Below, in pieces: positions 10,479 through 22,567 of a DNA stretch of 64,000 nucleotides. The stretch's first letter is position 1, and each line of letters starts with the position of its first letter. Source of the stretch: Zygnema cylindricum (Eukaryota; Streptophyta; Zygnematophyceae; Zygnematales; Zygnemataceae). The notes under the pieces were generated by a model. That model did not search any database. It was not told the DNA's origin and saw nothing but the letters and a program-made list of their open reading frames with translations. The position numbers and the translations under genes are program-made. The stretch lies in assembly GCA_037447655.1 (NCBI GenBank), contig JBBHKE010002598.1, forward strand, positions 62,001-126,000, written 5' to 3'.

Positions 10479-11913
10479 CCTCTCTCTCTCTGTCTCTCTC
10501 TCTTTCTCTCTCTCTCCCTCCCTCCCGGCCCTCCCTCCGTCCCCGCCCTCCCTCCCTCCCTCCCTCCCTCCCTCCCTCCCTCCCTCCCTCTCCACCTCTT
10601 TTTCTATACTTCATAAACTCAGAGAGTTTTTATTGTTTTCTGAGTGGCTCTGGATGTGCCACGTGGCAGGTGGTGATTGGCCGGAAGGAGTCATTGCAGC
10701 CGAAGCGTTACAATCTGCTCAAGACAAGGAACAGGCGAAACAGGAGGAGCTTATGAACGAATATCGGAGAATGATACCTTTAGACGTAAGTTTTTTTTTC
10801 AAAAGTTTAGAGTTGCTTTGTTTGGAAACAAAGTTAAAAATAAAAAAATAACAAGGAAATGCAAGTTTTTTGTTCCTCGCTTTTAAATCAAGGGTTTTTG
10901 AAAATCGAAGTTTTTTAACGCCATCAATTTTGAAGTCATGGTAGGTTTTATTTTTCAGGTTCTTTCTTGCCAAGGTTGTCAATTAATCCCTTTTTGCGAA
11001 AATTAAGATAAGGAATTTGTCGTTGGGAGTCAAACATATTTAGTTATTTACATCTTATTGTAAGAACTTTAAAGAAAAATAATGATTTTTACCGTTGTGG
11101 TTCGATGTTTTCCTTTCATTTTTTTTGATGCAGTCAAAATTTATATCGATTGTTTCTACCGGAGATCCACGAATTGAAATTTGTGAAACCGCAGATCATG
11201 AAGATGTGGATCTTGTAGTCGTAGGATCGCGAGGATTGGGTAAAGTTGCGAAGTAAGTTTTTTGTTTTGTTTTGTTTTTTTTTGTTTCTCTTTGATTTGT
11301 TTTGTTTTGTTTTGTTTTGTTTTGGCTTGATTTGTTTGCCGTTTGTCCCTTTTCTCGACTAGAAACCAATTGATTAGTGTGAGAATTTTGTGAAAAAATA
11401 AGAAATGTCAAATATTAATCATGTCTTCCCTTGATTTACTTGATTAACAAAATAAAGTTAATTGAAGTAATTTCTTTACTGGAAAAAGAAGGAGCTTTAA
11501 TCACTTTGCATTGTATTAACCCGTGTATCTCCCTTTAATTTTTGTACCATTTATGTTGTTTCCATTTATGCATTATTTTTCTCTTGTCGATAATATTTCA
11601 CCGTACCTTTTTACCCTTATGCTCGCTTTTTATCATAAAGACTATCATTTTGTGTCATTTCTTTAAGTCTATTACTTTTTTTGTTGTTTTTTTTTTCGTT
11701 TTTTGTTTTTTTTTTCTTTTTTTTTGTTTTTTTGTTTTTAGGCTTTTAATCGGGAGTGTGAGTGACTCCGTGGTTCATAATTGTTCTCGTCCCGTTCTCG
11801 TTGTTCCCTCTCTTCACCAAAAAAAGGTAGGGAAAAGTCTCATCGAAGAGAAAAAATCGTCAAAATTTTCGACTTGTTTTTCTTCTAACGGTGGGAATAG
11901 TGTCTTCCCTTGA
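9870..11913 (+). CDS. Universal stress protein (UspA-fold) domain protein, 5 exons
   Basis: The exons 9870-9917, 10225-10300, 10670-10785, 11134-11252 and 11742-11913 splice with GT..AG borders and matching phases into 176 aa. The N-terminus MKTVLVAVDGSKYSKE is the classic first strand and ATP-contact loop. Exon 2 gives the second strand (VIMALHVCDD). Exon 4 gives DLVVVGSRGLGK, and exon 5 completes the G-2X-G-9X-G-S nucleotide-binding signature (GSRG..IGS), followed by SRPVLVVP. This is therefore the ATP-binding USP class rather than the UspA-like class. The C-terminus has a Lys/Ser-rich tail of about 35 residues. Plant and algal USPs act in stress signalling, usually as dimers; the substrate here is unknown. 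The second exon contains the 14-base palindrome TGATGACGTCATCA (10257-10270) within coding sequence. Confidence 0.93.
10441..10604. repeat. Pyrimidine microsatellite (CT)n / (CCCT)n in USP intron 2
   Basis: A nearly uninterrupted C/T strand runs first as CT repeats and then as CCCT repeats. It lies inside the intron between exons 2 and 3 of the USP gene. Arg/Glu/Gly or Ser/Leu/Pro reading frames over it are artefacts. Confidence 0.9.
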
Positions 11914-12519
11914 CAAAGAAATAGTTTTTTTTCCATTGTCGTTTATTCTTTTTCTGGTTACTACTATTATTATTATTTTTTTGGTTTAAACGAGAACTAG
12001 TGGGTCCATAATATTCGTCCAAATTTAATTTGTACAAAAATTGTTGCTTTTCACTTCGGATATTTTTGTTTTACTTTATTTGTAGTGAGGGAGGAAGATA
12101 AAGTGAAGCAAGGATAAAGTGAGGACGAAGGAAGTCCGAAAAATTAAGAGATGGAAAACAGATGTAGACGTGGATATCAAATTTTGTTAGTTTTGACACA
12201 GAATATTTTTGCCGATGTATCACAAACTCCGTTATTCAAGTTAATTTTTTTATTTTTTCATGAACTTTTTTGCAGTGTTTACCAACTCTTGGTGCAATTT
12301 ACTCTTTCTTCTTCAATTATATATTTTCTTGCCATCACTCATCATCCTCCTGACTTTTGTTTTTTTCATCGCCTGAAAACTTTACTTCTCTGGTCCCGTT
12401 TCGGTTTTTTAACTACCTGCCCAATTCTCATACTTTTACATATTCCTTGTATTCCTTTTTCTTCTCATGCTCTTGTTAGTCAATTACCTGAAAAAAATAG
12501 AAGCATGAAATACATATGC

Positions 12520-13058
<539 letters not shown>

Positions 13059-13071
13059 TCCTATTCTACTC

Positions 13072-13432
13072 CTTGTCCATCTTCTCCCTCCCTCTACCTC
13101 TCTTTCTCTCTCTCCCATCTCCCACTTTCCGTCCATATCCCTCTCCCTCTCAGTCCTCTCTCCCACTGTCCATATCTCTCTCCTCTCGCCCCCCTCTCTC
13201 CCATTCTCCCACTCTCCGTTCATCTCCCTCCCCTCCTCTGTCTCTCCATCTCTCTGTTCATTTCCCTCTCGCTCTCCTCTCTCTCTCTCCCTCCCTCTCC
13301 CTTTCTTGCTCTCTTTCCCTCTCCTCCCTCTCTCCCTCTCTCTCTCTCCCACTCTGTCCATCTCCCTCCCTCTCTCTCCCCTCTCGCTTTCCGCCCATCT
13401 TCCTCTCCCTCCCTCTCTTTCGCTCCCACTTA
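13072..13432. repeat. (CT)n-rich pyrimidine tract
   Basis: About 360 bases of C/T-only or C/T-dominated sequence made of CTCTCTCC and CCCT blocks, directly following the CA microsatellite. No gene is supported. Confidence 0.9.
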
Positions 13433-14376
13433 CAAGCCAAGACAGGCTCAACAACCAAGTGGATTGTGCATCCAAGCTATTAAAAACACATTCTTTTCTT
13501 CTAAACACCACAAACATCCGTATTCAATGACTTTAACCGCATTTCTGACACACATGAAGAAAGCTGATTGTCAACTTATCAAACACCAAGAAAACTTTCC
13601 AATTACTTCTTTATGAACTTACATACAAAATACCTACAGACTCTTAAGGAATTGGTTCTAAATAGTAAGAAATAGACTGTAAATAAGTAATAAAGTTACG
13701 AGAGTATTGTATTTTAGAACTATTTTGAGCCTAGAACTAACATAATTTTAGAATCTTTGCTTAAATTCGAATCTAATAATAGGGGAAGTTTAACTAAATT
13801 TCTACCAGGTTTCAGTTTCATGATTAAGAAACTTCTCCTTTGAGAAATGTTTTAGACTAAATGAATACTTCATGAGTATAATGAATTTCTAGTAAATAGG
13901 TACCTCCTTCCTATTCGAAGACGATAAAAAAAATACAAGTAAAAAATCACTCGCTATGATAAATACAAATAATTATAGACGATAAATAAAACGGCTCCCA
14001 AAAATATGCTTTCAAAAAGAGAAGGCTTAAGATTGAAAAAACTAAAGTAAAAGAAAAAAACAAAAAAAGGGATGACTGAAACTTATATTGTCGTTCTACT
14101 TTAACTAAACTCCAACATGGAAAGGTTTAAGATAAGTCGTAACAAAGGGAACCCAAAAAATTAGTAACCATAAATGAAGTGGATGATCGATACTTAGATT
14201 TTCTTTTCTCTTAAAACAAATCTTCTCACTTTCACGAAACTTTTTCGTAAAAATAGAAATAAGAAGAAATGGATCATCGATGCTTCGACTTTATTTCTCA
14301 CTTTAACCAAACTCTGACGATTTAACGGTTTCCATTCTACTTTAACCAAACTTCAAAGTTTTAAACGGTTTTTATT
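13433..14376. other. Spacer beyond the 3' end of the BTB gene
   Basis: AT-rich sequence without a recognised gene. Between about 14095 and 14395 a short motif (ACTTTAACCAAACT and variants) appears four to five times. The last occurrence overlaps the final codons and stop of the minus-strand BTB gene, so the 3' UTR seems to be built from short duplications of the gene end. Confidence 0.5.
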
Positions 14377-16230
14377 TCACTTTAACCAAACTCCCACATG
14401 AAGTCTCATAATCCCATCGGGAAAATACAAACTCGGATTTCCAATAACTTCACTCCATGGTTTACTAAAAAAGTCCGGAAAACCCCACCCGTCTTTGCAA
14501 ACCTTACTCACAAAATCTTTTTGGACTCTCGGTTTCGCGTCCGAAAAGGAAGTCGACGAATCCGAAGTCGAGGAAATCAATGTAAAACGAGCTTTACAAT
14601 ACGCCTCTTTCACAGTCGAAAAACTATGGATTCTCAAATAAATGCAAAACCTCAGGTCTCCCTCTTGTGTTCTCTTTTTTGCATAAGCGTCGACTGTTAT
14701 CCACACCCCATCTTTCACATAAACCGGTTGCATTTCAATTCTCGAACTCGGGTCGACCCATGTAAGACAAGCCGAGAGAGGAAGCTCGAGAAGGAGAGAA
14801 GCCTCGGGAGGAGAATACGAATTTCTCGGTCTTGTATTCCAAAGGTTTTTTGTCCATCGGGTTTTGATAAAACAAGAGCAAAATCTTTCGGCGTTCGAGG
14901 CTAAGGAGTTGATTACGAGGGAAGTGAGTTCTTTAGTATTCATTTCAGGTTCATTTAAAACAGAGTCTTTTAAGTCGGAGGGAGATATCCATTCGAATCG
15001 AATGTGTTCCGAAAGATCTTCCAAAACTCTCATCCTTTCGTCGATATCTTCGGGGAAATGAAATCGAAGCCATTCGAGAACTGATTCGAAAACTACCTTC
15101 TCCGTCGAAACTCTTAAGTCGTCGGATTCCAAAATGGTTTTGAGAACGTGGGAAGATAAACCCAAGAATTCTGAGAATTCTGCACTTTTATTTAGTCTTT
15201 TCTCGATCATTTTCTCCATCAACGGCCCAAAATGTTCAACGAGACAGTTTTGAGAAGGTTCTTTTAGAGTTTGAATGGCTGGATTTGATTGGAGGGTTTG
15301 GGACAGATCCAAAATAATGGAAGCTTGGGAAGGTTTTAATTCGGAAAGTTGTTTACTTAAAAAGTTTCCGCAAACCTTAACACAATCTTTTACAAGAAAT
15401 TTGTCCGCGATGATAAGAAGTTGAATTAAAGCCTCAAAGGAAGATGTGAAATTATCGGAAATCTTTCCTTGGTACATAACACATAAGAGTTCCATCATGG
15501 CTGGTTCTTCTGCAAAAGAGAAAGTAGAAGGAATGAGAGAAAAAGTGAGAAAAAATGAGGAAAACGAGGACAAATTGAGGGAGAGGGAGAGGGAGAGGGA
15601 GAGGGAGGGGTCATTGATTGTAACATACTAATACTTGATTGGTATTGTATTTCTCACCGCGAGCCAAAATTTTAACCAAAATGGGACGTTTTTTTTGTGT
15701 TTCGACTCTCCCATCCCATTGGCGAAAAGTTTTTGAAAAAATACCACAATTAGGCACATTAAAAATGTTAATACTCGGTTCTACATATTAGGTGCAATAA
15801 TTGGAGAAGTATATATATACTTCGTTTTTTTAACTACATTTTCTCACCATCGGCTGACTTTTGAACCGAAATAGGACAGAGAGATTATAATTATCAATAC
15901 TTCGTAATTACATAGTTACAAAAATTACAGAAGATTAGATATGAACATAAGATTATATGTAGAAGATTATAAATAGTTTTTGGGTTTTCTCACCATCGGC
16001 GGAAATTTGAACCGAAATTGGACGACTTTTGTCGCTCGATTCTTGCATCCCATTGGTGAAGAGTTTTAAAAAGAAATCCGATTTTGCCGCTAGTAATAAA
16101 GAATTGACAGGAATTTTCCGATTTGGTTTTTTAATCGTTTCAGGAAATGAAGAAGAAGAAGGAGAATTTGATTTTTTATTTCCTTCGAAATTTTCAACAT
16201 CGTCGTCTATTTCTCCATCTTCAAATTTTT
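14377..16230 (-). CDS. BTB/POZ-BACK protein of the LRB/POB1 type, 5' end missing in gap
   Basis: Two exons are visible: 16230-15994 and 15509-14377 (stop TGA). The junction is GT..AG and joins ...ISAD with EEPAMMELL in phase. About 455 residues are visible. The first exon begins at an acceptor at 16231-16232, so earlier exons lie in or beyond the assembly gap that begins at 16340. The order is an acidic linker (EDGEIDDDVENFEG), the BTB fold (IPVNSLLLAAKSDFFLKLF, then ELLCVMYQGKI), a BACK domain (VLKTILESDDLRVSTEKVVF), and a C-terminal beta domain ending with FVSK..GWGFPDFF..PWSEV and SLYFPDG. This last block matches plant LIGHT-RESPONSE BTB/POB1 proteins, which recruit substrates to Cullin-3 ubiquitin ligases. 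That role is inferred from family membership. Confidence 0.88.
15642..15890 (-). repeat. Two degenerate copies of the BTB exon 3' end inside its intron
   Basis: The minus-strand segment around 15745-15652 reads KLFANGMGESKHKKNVPF in one frame, parallel to KLFTNGMQESSDKSRPIS of the real exon (about 16075-15994). It is followed by a GTGAGA donor-like site. A shorter copy at about 15883-15841 repeats the last part, again with CGATGGTGAGAAAA. The exon end with its splice donor has therefore been duplicated twice in the downstream intron. Confidence 0.7.
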
Positions 16231-16302
16231 CTGTAGTCAAAATAACGACAAAAAATACAAAAACTGTTATTAGAACTGACAAAGTTGGGACCATTAATGT
16301 GT

Positions 16303-16339
<37 letters not shown>

Positions 16340-16981
16340 NNNNNNNNNNNNNNNNNNNNNNNNNNNNNNNNNNNNNNNNNNNNNNNNNNNNNNNNNNNNN
16401 NNNNNNNNNNNNNNNNNNNNNNNNNNNNNNNNNNNNNNNNNNNNNNNNNNNNNNNNNNNNNNNNNNNNNNNNNNNNNNNNNNNNNNNNNNNNNNNNNNNN
16501 NNNNNNNNNNNNNNNNNNNNNNNNNNNNNNNNNNNNNNNNNNNNNNNNNNNNNNNNNNNNNNNNNNNNNNNNNNNNNNNNNNNNNNNNNNNNNNNNNNNN
16601 NNNNNNNNNNNNNNNNNNNNNNNNNNNNNNNNNNNNNNNNNNNNNNNNNNNNNNNNNNNNNNNNNNNNNNNNNNNNNNNNNNNNNNNNNNNNNNNNNNNN
16701 NNNNNNNNNNNNNNNNNNNNNNNNNNNNNNNNNNNNNNNNNNNNNNNNNNNNNNNNNNNNNNNNNNNNNNNNNNNNNNNNNNNNNNNNNNNNNNNNNNNN
16801 NNNNNNNNNNNNNNNNNNNNNNNNNNNNNNNNNNNNNNNNNNNNNNNNNNNNNNNNNNNNNNNNNNNNNNNNNNNNNNNNNNNNNNNNNNNNNNNNNNNN
16901 NNNNNNNNNNNNNNNNNNNNNNNNNNNNNNNNNNNNNNNNNNNNNNNNNNNNNNNNNNNNNNNNNNNNNNNNNNNNNNNNN
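16340..16981. other. Assembly gap (642 N)
   Basis: A run of N follows a (GA)n tract at 16303-16339. The simple repeat probably broke the assembly. The missing 5' exons of the BTB gene may lie here, so the true distance and content are unknown. Confidence 1.
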
Positions 16982-18430
16982 TCTATGGCTGTTGAGTGAC
17001 GGTGCTTTCGGGTGATGCTTTGGGTCTTGTTAGGCGTGGCGTGAAATGTTCAGCGCGCCAATGTGTTTTGTACGGCGCACGTATGCATATGGATTGCGGC
17101 GCCTTGTGTTTGGTTTCGTAGTGGGCTTTCGTGGCAGTGAGTTGTCGGTATCTTAGAAGGTATTTAGGGAACGACTTGTGGCTGCCTTTCATCATCAGTG
17201 GCAGTGATCAGAGTCAGCAATCTGAGTGAGTGAGTGAGTGAGGAAATATTTTGTAAGTGAGAAAAGCTTAGTGAAATATATTTATGTTTTGTTGGATTTC
17301 AGTGTGATCTATAAAATTGTGATTTGTATATTTTTATTTGCTTCCGCTGTGATTAGTTAGTGTATTTGTGAGCGTCAGATTGATCCTGATTTATAACAGT
17401 CTTAAGATCATATTGTATGTTTTGCATACAATAGGCATATTGTATGGGCCTACTTTCACCTTCTTTTGAAATATGCTTTAAATGAACATTCGTTCTAAAT
17501 TTCACACATGTGGTTGGCTCCCACGATTGGGCCGCATAGATAAAGACAATAACTGGTGCATACTAAAATGCACGTTTGGCTTTTTTATTTTTAATGTTGA
17601 AAGAGTTCTCATTACCTTCTAATGAACGAATGCACATTGCCTTTAACGGTTTCACACGTGTACAACAAAATATTTTTGCGTTTTGTGATACATGTGCAGC
17701 GCCCTGAAAATTAGTTGAAGGGAGGGAAGAAAAGCGGTGGGTGGGCGGTCTTTCTCACCGACTTTTGGACAATCTACGACGTGTCTTTGTACATTTGCCA
17801 CTTTTCGCACGTGTCTTTCCTTTGACCGTAAGGCAATAATTAGATAGCCGAAGTGGACGGTGGTATTTTAGTGCGCTCTGTATTGTCGGCTACGGAAGAT
17901 GGTCTTGCCGTACAGTCTTTGGTACATTTTGTCTTTATTTCCAACCGCGTCAATCGCTAAAATCTACCAGCATTAATAGCTTAACTACGGTTAGTACGGG
18001 TTGAAAGTAGCGATTAAATTTTGAAAAGGGAAATAAAAATGTGCAAAGAAACATTGAACATTAATAGTGTTGAATCTAAAACCAATTGGTAATCGATTTC
18101 AAGTTGTTCGAGTACAAGTCTTACATGTTATTAGGTAGCGATATTCACTCTTATTTGTATTCCGATGTTACAAGTATCGTCGATATAATGAATAATTTCA
18201 AAGCAAAGAAAGTGTAAAAATGTTCGGAAAAAAAAAATTGTCGAGTCCTACATGCCTTATGCTTCTAATCAATTAATTTCGTCTTTCGTTTCTTTTGTTT
18301 AGGGTCTTCCAAGGTTTCAGGGGCATTTTGCTTTCTTAAGGGTTTTCAGCATTTATTCGAGTTTCAAGGTTTTTCAAGGTTATTTAAGTTTTTAAGTGTT
18401 CTCAAGTGTGCACGGGACACACCACCATTA
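16982..18430. other. Spacer without recognised gene
   Basis: No supported coding region. There is a short GAGT repeat at about 17222-17241. The dispersed block at 17400-17470 is the second copy of the one at 6958-7029. Several TTTCAAGG/TTTCAAG variants lie near 18310-18400. Confidence 0.5.
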
Positions 18431-18432
18431 GA

Positions 18433-18735
18433 GGTAGCAATTGGGTGCCCAAATCCGTACCTGGCCAGCTACGTCGGATCTGAAACCAAATCGGGTGCCA
18501 AATTTTAGGGGCCAGGCTGATTCAGGCGGGTGATTCACCAAAAAAAAAAAAATCAGGTACGGCCGAGTAAGCAAAGAACAAAAAAATTGAAGGTTATGTA
18601 TTGTCTATACTATCCAACATAATTCTACTTTTTACTTTTCGTATTGCGGAAGGTATGAGGGAGATGAACGATCAATTTTGTAAATTTTCGGATAACACTC
18701 GCGTACAAATTCGGGTAACCGTTTGCGACCTCTGC
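18433..18735. mobile_element. TIR element, AGAGGT(C)GCAA family, uninterrupted copy
   Basis: The ends are TTAGAGGTAGCAATTGGGT at the left and TTTGCGACCTCTGC at the right. The interior resembles the copy at 37384-38092, including CGGCCGAGTAAGCAAA and ACTATCCAACAT. The 240-base MITE found inside that copy is absent here, so this copy shows the empty site near 18590-18610. Confidence 0.6.
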
Positions 18736-18786
18736 TACAAATACACGACAAAATATTTCTCGCACTTAAAGACGCCCGTCCTCAAA

Positions 18787-19460
18787 TTAATGGTGAAGTT
18801 CCATTAGATGAAAAGTGAGGTTGTTTATAGAAATTCGGGCCTCTTTGTATTACACCGTACCTTTTATTATGTTTTTATTAGGAAAACAACATTATAGAGA
18901 ATCTTGCCAATATTCTCCAAAAGTCTGGGAGTTAACAATGACCGTTGGATATTTTTTCACGAAGCATTCGCTTCAAAAAAATTTGTAATTGGTGATGTAC
19001 CTCGCGAGGTACATCACCAATTGCATAAAAAAATGAGCTGCAACACGCTAGATAATAAGCATACGTGTCAAGCTGACGACCAACTGAAATCAAAAAATTT
19101 CCGCACAAGATATACGCATTCAAAAATCTAACAGAAAAGAAAAACGAAATGTCGTAACGCACTTTCGTCACGCTACTTCTTTTAGCGCCCATTCGTCATA
19201 CTATTTATGACAACGCTTATCTGTCACGCGAAAAAACAAGAACCCTAAAAAAATGAGGTGGTATCTGACAAGGCGTGTGCAAAGAGTACAAAAGTTGTGT
19301 TGCACGATGACCTGCTACGCACGTATATGGTACGCAAATGGAGATTTTTGGTCGGTGTGAAAATCATTAACGATTTTCAATATCAAATCTATAGTTACGT
19401 GGCGCCACTCTTTTGCTAACCGTGGATTACAGACTCTGCACAATGGAACTTCGTTCAAAG
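18787..19460. mobile_element. TIR element, AGGGTGAA family, reverse-oriented copy
   Basis: Left end GGTGAAGTTCCATTAGATGA, right end near ACAATGGAACTTCGTTC. The interior block around 18900 (GAATCTTGCCAATATTCTCC) is the complement of that in the 7072 element. The centre holds a perfect palindrome (listed separately). Confidence 0.6.
18987..19022. repeat. Perfect 36-base palindrome
   Basis: The left half AATTGGTGATGTACCTCG is followed at once by its exact complement, with no spacer. It occupies the centre of the TIR element at 18787-19460. The other copies of this family have imperfect dyads at the same place. Confidence 0.95.
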
Positions 19461-20104
19461 TGTAGCATCCTGTAATGTTGGCTGTACGATTACATAATGT
19501 CGTAATGGAAGCCAGAAGACGTGGCATATTATGGTCCACGTTCTTAAATAGTGTAATTTATTATATTTAAGGTATCAATGTCAAAATTTTGGGGTGCCGA
19601 TATAGCGTACATAAGGCTAATAACGATTCACGGTGTAGCTTTCAAACGGTATCTGACAGTGGGTATCTGACTTGGACGCTATGGACAATTGTCATCCAGC
19701 AGTGATTCAACTTGTGATTCGTGCTCTCTTTAAAAAGTAACTGACAGCAAGATAGTGAGAGCAACGTAAAGAATCATCATCATCTAGCTGTCAAAGATTC
19801 AAATTGTGATTGGTTTATATATTTTTCACAAAAGATGACAACGACGCTTAAGACAATCGTCATCCAGCTGTGATAGATCGGCATCTCGATTATTTTTACA
19901 TAAGCTGTTGTGAAGCTGAAAAAAATAATTCTCGTCGCTATAGATGTCCTATGCGCATAAAACAGAGTGAGTAAACTAACAATACTGCGCAGAGTGCGCA
20001 TAAAACAATTTCAAACTTTATGAAATTCGCAGTAAAATTCGTATTTTTTTTCTACTTTTCAAATTGATACATTTAAATATTAAAAACCCTAAAAATTGAA
20101 ACGT

Positions 20105-20215
20105 GTAGCAAACTGAACAGACACTCTCGTCGCTGAACCAGGGACCAAACTGCTTGGTTGCTGAACTAGCGAACAGACTGTCTGGTTCTTGAACCAGCGA
20201 CCAAACTGCCATATC
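20105..20215. repeat. Short minisatellite, about 30-base unit, 3 copies
   Basis: The phrases CTGAACCAGGGACCAAACTG, CTGAACTAGCGAACAGACTG and TTGAACCAGCGACCAAACTG follow one another at intervals of about 30 bases. No coding role is seen. Confidence 0.7.
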
Positions 20216-20435
20216 GTGGGTACAACAGGGCCTTGTTAAAAAATGCCCATGATTAAAAAAAACCAAGTTGAAAATCAAAAATGGCAAAGTTAACATTGAA
20301 AGCAAAAAGAAAACAAAATTTGTATTAATCTAGGGATATGGTCAAATTCTCACTTAAAAAATATGTCAACTCAATGCAGGCTATGAAAATATATATCTCC
20401 TTAATCTCTCTTTACTCCAAATCAACATCAAACAT

Positions 20436-21343
20436 TGTTGAAAATCACTAAAAGATTAAATAAAAAATTTCTAGGTCTAAACTAGATAAATAGAAAAAAA
20501 GAATCACAGAAGTCTTCCTCCGCCTCTCTCTCTCTATCCCCCATACTTGTTGTAGTCACTGAATGAGAGAGAGAGAGAGTAGTGGAGCCATGGTTATCTC
20601 AGCTCCACCTAGGTAGGACTAAAGAGTGACCAAAGTCACTCTCAACAAAAGGTTGAGTCCGGCACGACTCGAACCTCTGACCGGTAGAGCATGGCGTAGA
20701 CTTCCGCTCTAACCGGTCCTTCGTAAAAGTTTGCTAGAGTATATAGGGTTTGATAACTATTTAAATAGTGTCAAGATAATTATTTCGATTAACAGAAATA
20801 CAAATATACAAACATGGAACACGTTAAATACAGTACGGATACTATTCCGCAAGAAACAAATAAATCGGACATTTGTTTCGACAGCTGAAATCAAAATACG
20901 AAATTCTATCCAACGGCGCACATCATCGCCGAGATCCCGGAATGGTCACTTTGGCATTATGTGATGTGGCATGTTTTGGCGCCACGTGGAGAGATAACAT
21001 TTTGTCGCGCGAATTTTGAGGAACATACGGACAAGTGAAAAGTGGACACGTGTCAGCTTAATAGCCTTGTCGTACAAAGGCCGTACAGAAAGTACATCGG
21101 CAATAGTACTTTCTTCTACTATACAGTGATATGATTGGTTCGTACAGTCAGTAGATAAGGGTTGTGAGAGGGAACTAGGACTTCGAAAAAATATGGTAGA
21201 TGGTCTTCTCTCTCTTTGAGAGTTCGTATATATTGGCATCTTTGCCACCTTATAACTTATCGCCTGGTTGGGCGTTTTTTGAGATTCTTTTTTGTACGGA
21301 CTCAAAGGAGTCCAGGCTGCAGAGGGGTGCAGTCAAATTGTCA
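20436..21343 (+). repeat. Left LTR of the copia element
   Basis: 908 bases with TG..CA ends. It contains a CT/GA microsatellite pair near 20525 and 20565. A strong hairpin at 20680-20717 (ACCGGTAGAGC with a complementary arm) lies next to an antisense tRNA B-box-like GGTTCGAGTC. Confidence 0.9.
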
Positions 21344-21415
21344 ACTTGATTACTTTGGTAGCAGTGATTGCCATTGAAAGTGGGTTAGTTAACAACTTTC
21401 TAAAGGCTTCGTGAA

Positions 21416-22292
21416 TTGTGTAGTCCAATGGAGGACAAAGAATTGCAGGTTAGGGGCCCACCCTCTAGTGTGCCAATCTTCAATGGATTAAGGTTTATCT
21501 ATTGGGAAGCCATGATGACAAGGGCTTTGTGTGAAAAACGATTTTGGGATATTGTTAGTGGACAAGTGAAACGTCCACCTCAAGGAATCCCACCAAGGTT
21601 TGATGGAATAAGGTTTTTAAGTAACAACATGTGTTGCTGCAGAGGAGGAAGATGATGGGGACAACAGTGTGTCCGAAATGGGGAAAGTAAAGGAGACTCC
21701 TCTTACTGCTATTTCTCCTATTCCCACGACACCCGGAGCGGTGATCGTGAAGACCGTGGAGACAAACACTCAAATGTGGGATGACACCAATATGGCTGCC
21801 AAAAATTTCATTCTAAGACACCTTACTCAAGCTTTGGCAACTCCTCACCTTCACGTTTACAAAGCCGAGGGGTTGTGGGTGAGTTTGGTGGATATTTATA
21901 GAGCTGGTAAAATTCAAGAGCTTCAGTTAGCAGAGCAAAAATTGAGAAATTATACTTTCAAAGGGGGAAAGATGCTAGACTACTGTAATGATCTTTCTTG
22001 TTTGTATATGGAGATGGAGAAAGCCGGATGGATAGGTAGAATGAAAATGAAAGTTAACACTCTCGTCATGAAGTTACCCAACGAGTATGAGAATATAATG
22101 TATCTGGTACAGGATATGACTAATAGTTTATGGAAGTGGAATACAGTGGTCCGCATGATATTTGTGCAGGAGAACACAATTGAGATCAAGAGGGGAGGAA
22201 AGAGCATTCAAGCTCTAGCCGCCAAATGGGACAGGTGGAGACAAGATCCAAAAAAGCCATACAAAGGAGACAAAGTTCAGCTTGGAGGATAA
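21416..22292 (+). pseudogene. copia gag (degenerate)
   Basis: The frame opens at about 21429 (MEDKELQ, after the spacer that follows the primer site) and includes FNGLRFIYWEAMMTRAL. It breaks near 21655 and resumes at 21669. The second part contains the typical UBN2-like gag block (WVSLVDIYRAGKIQELQLAE, KLRNYTFKGGKMLDYCNDL). A damaged zinc knuckle (FCKKPVHF) follows at about 22318. Gag forms the particle that packages the element RNA. Confidence 0.8.
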
Positions 22293-22567
22293 AAGGCTCC
22301 AAAGGGCCTTTCTCACTTTTGTAAGAAGCCAGTACACTTTATTGCAGATTCTATAAAGCTGTCGGAGTTGAGGCTCCAAGAGAACCATGGAGGGGATTCT
22401 TCCGGAGGGAAGAAAAATGAAATTGTGGTCACAAAAGTGGAAGGAGAGATTAAGGACAACTCCTCCGAGGAGGATGGAGAGTTTTTATTTGACGAGAGTC
22501 TGGAGGAGAAGGAGATCCCTCGGAGACATAAGTGTGCCCTTGGAGCGATTCGGGAAATTCCACAGGA

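Noticed and set aside
10369-10616. Arg/Glu/Gly-rich and Ser/Leu-rich frames.
   Set aside because: They read through the (CT)n/(CCCT)n tract inside the USP intron; no independent coding evidence.
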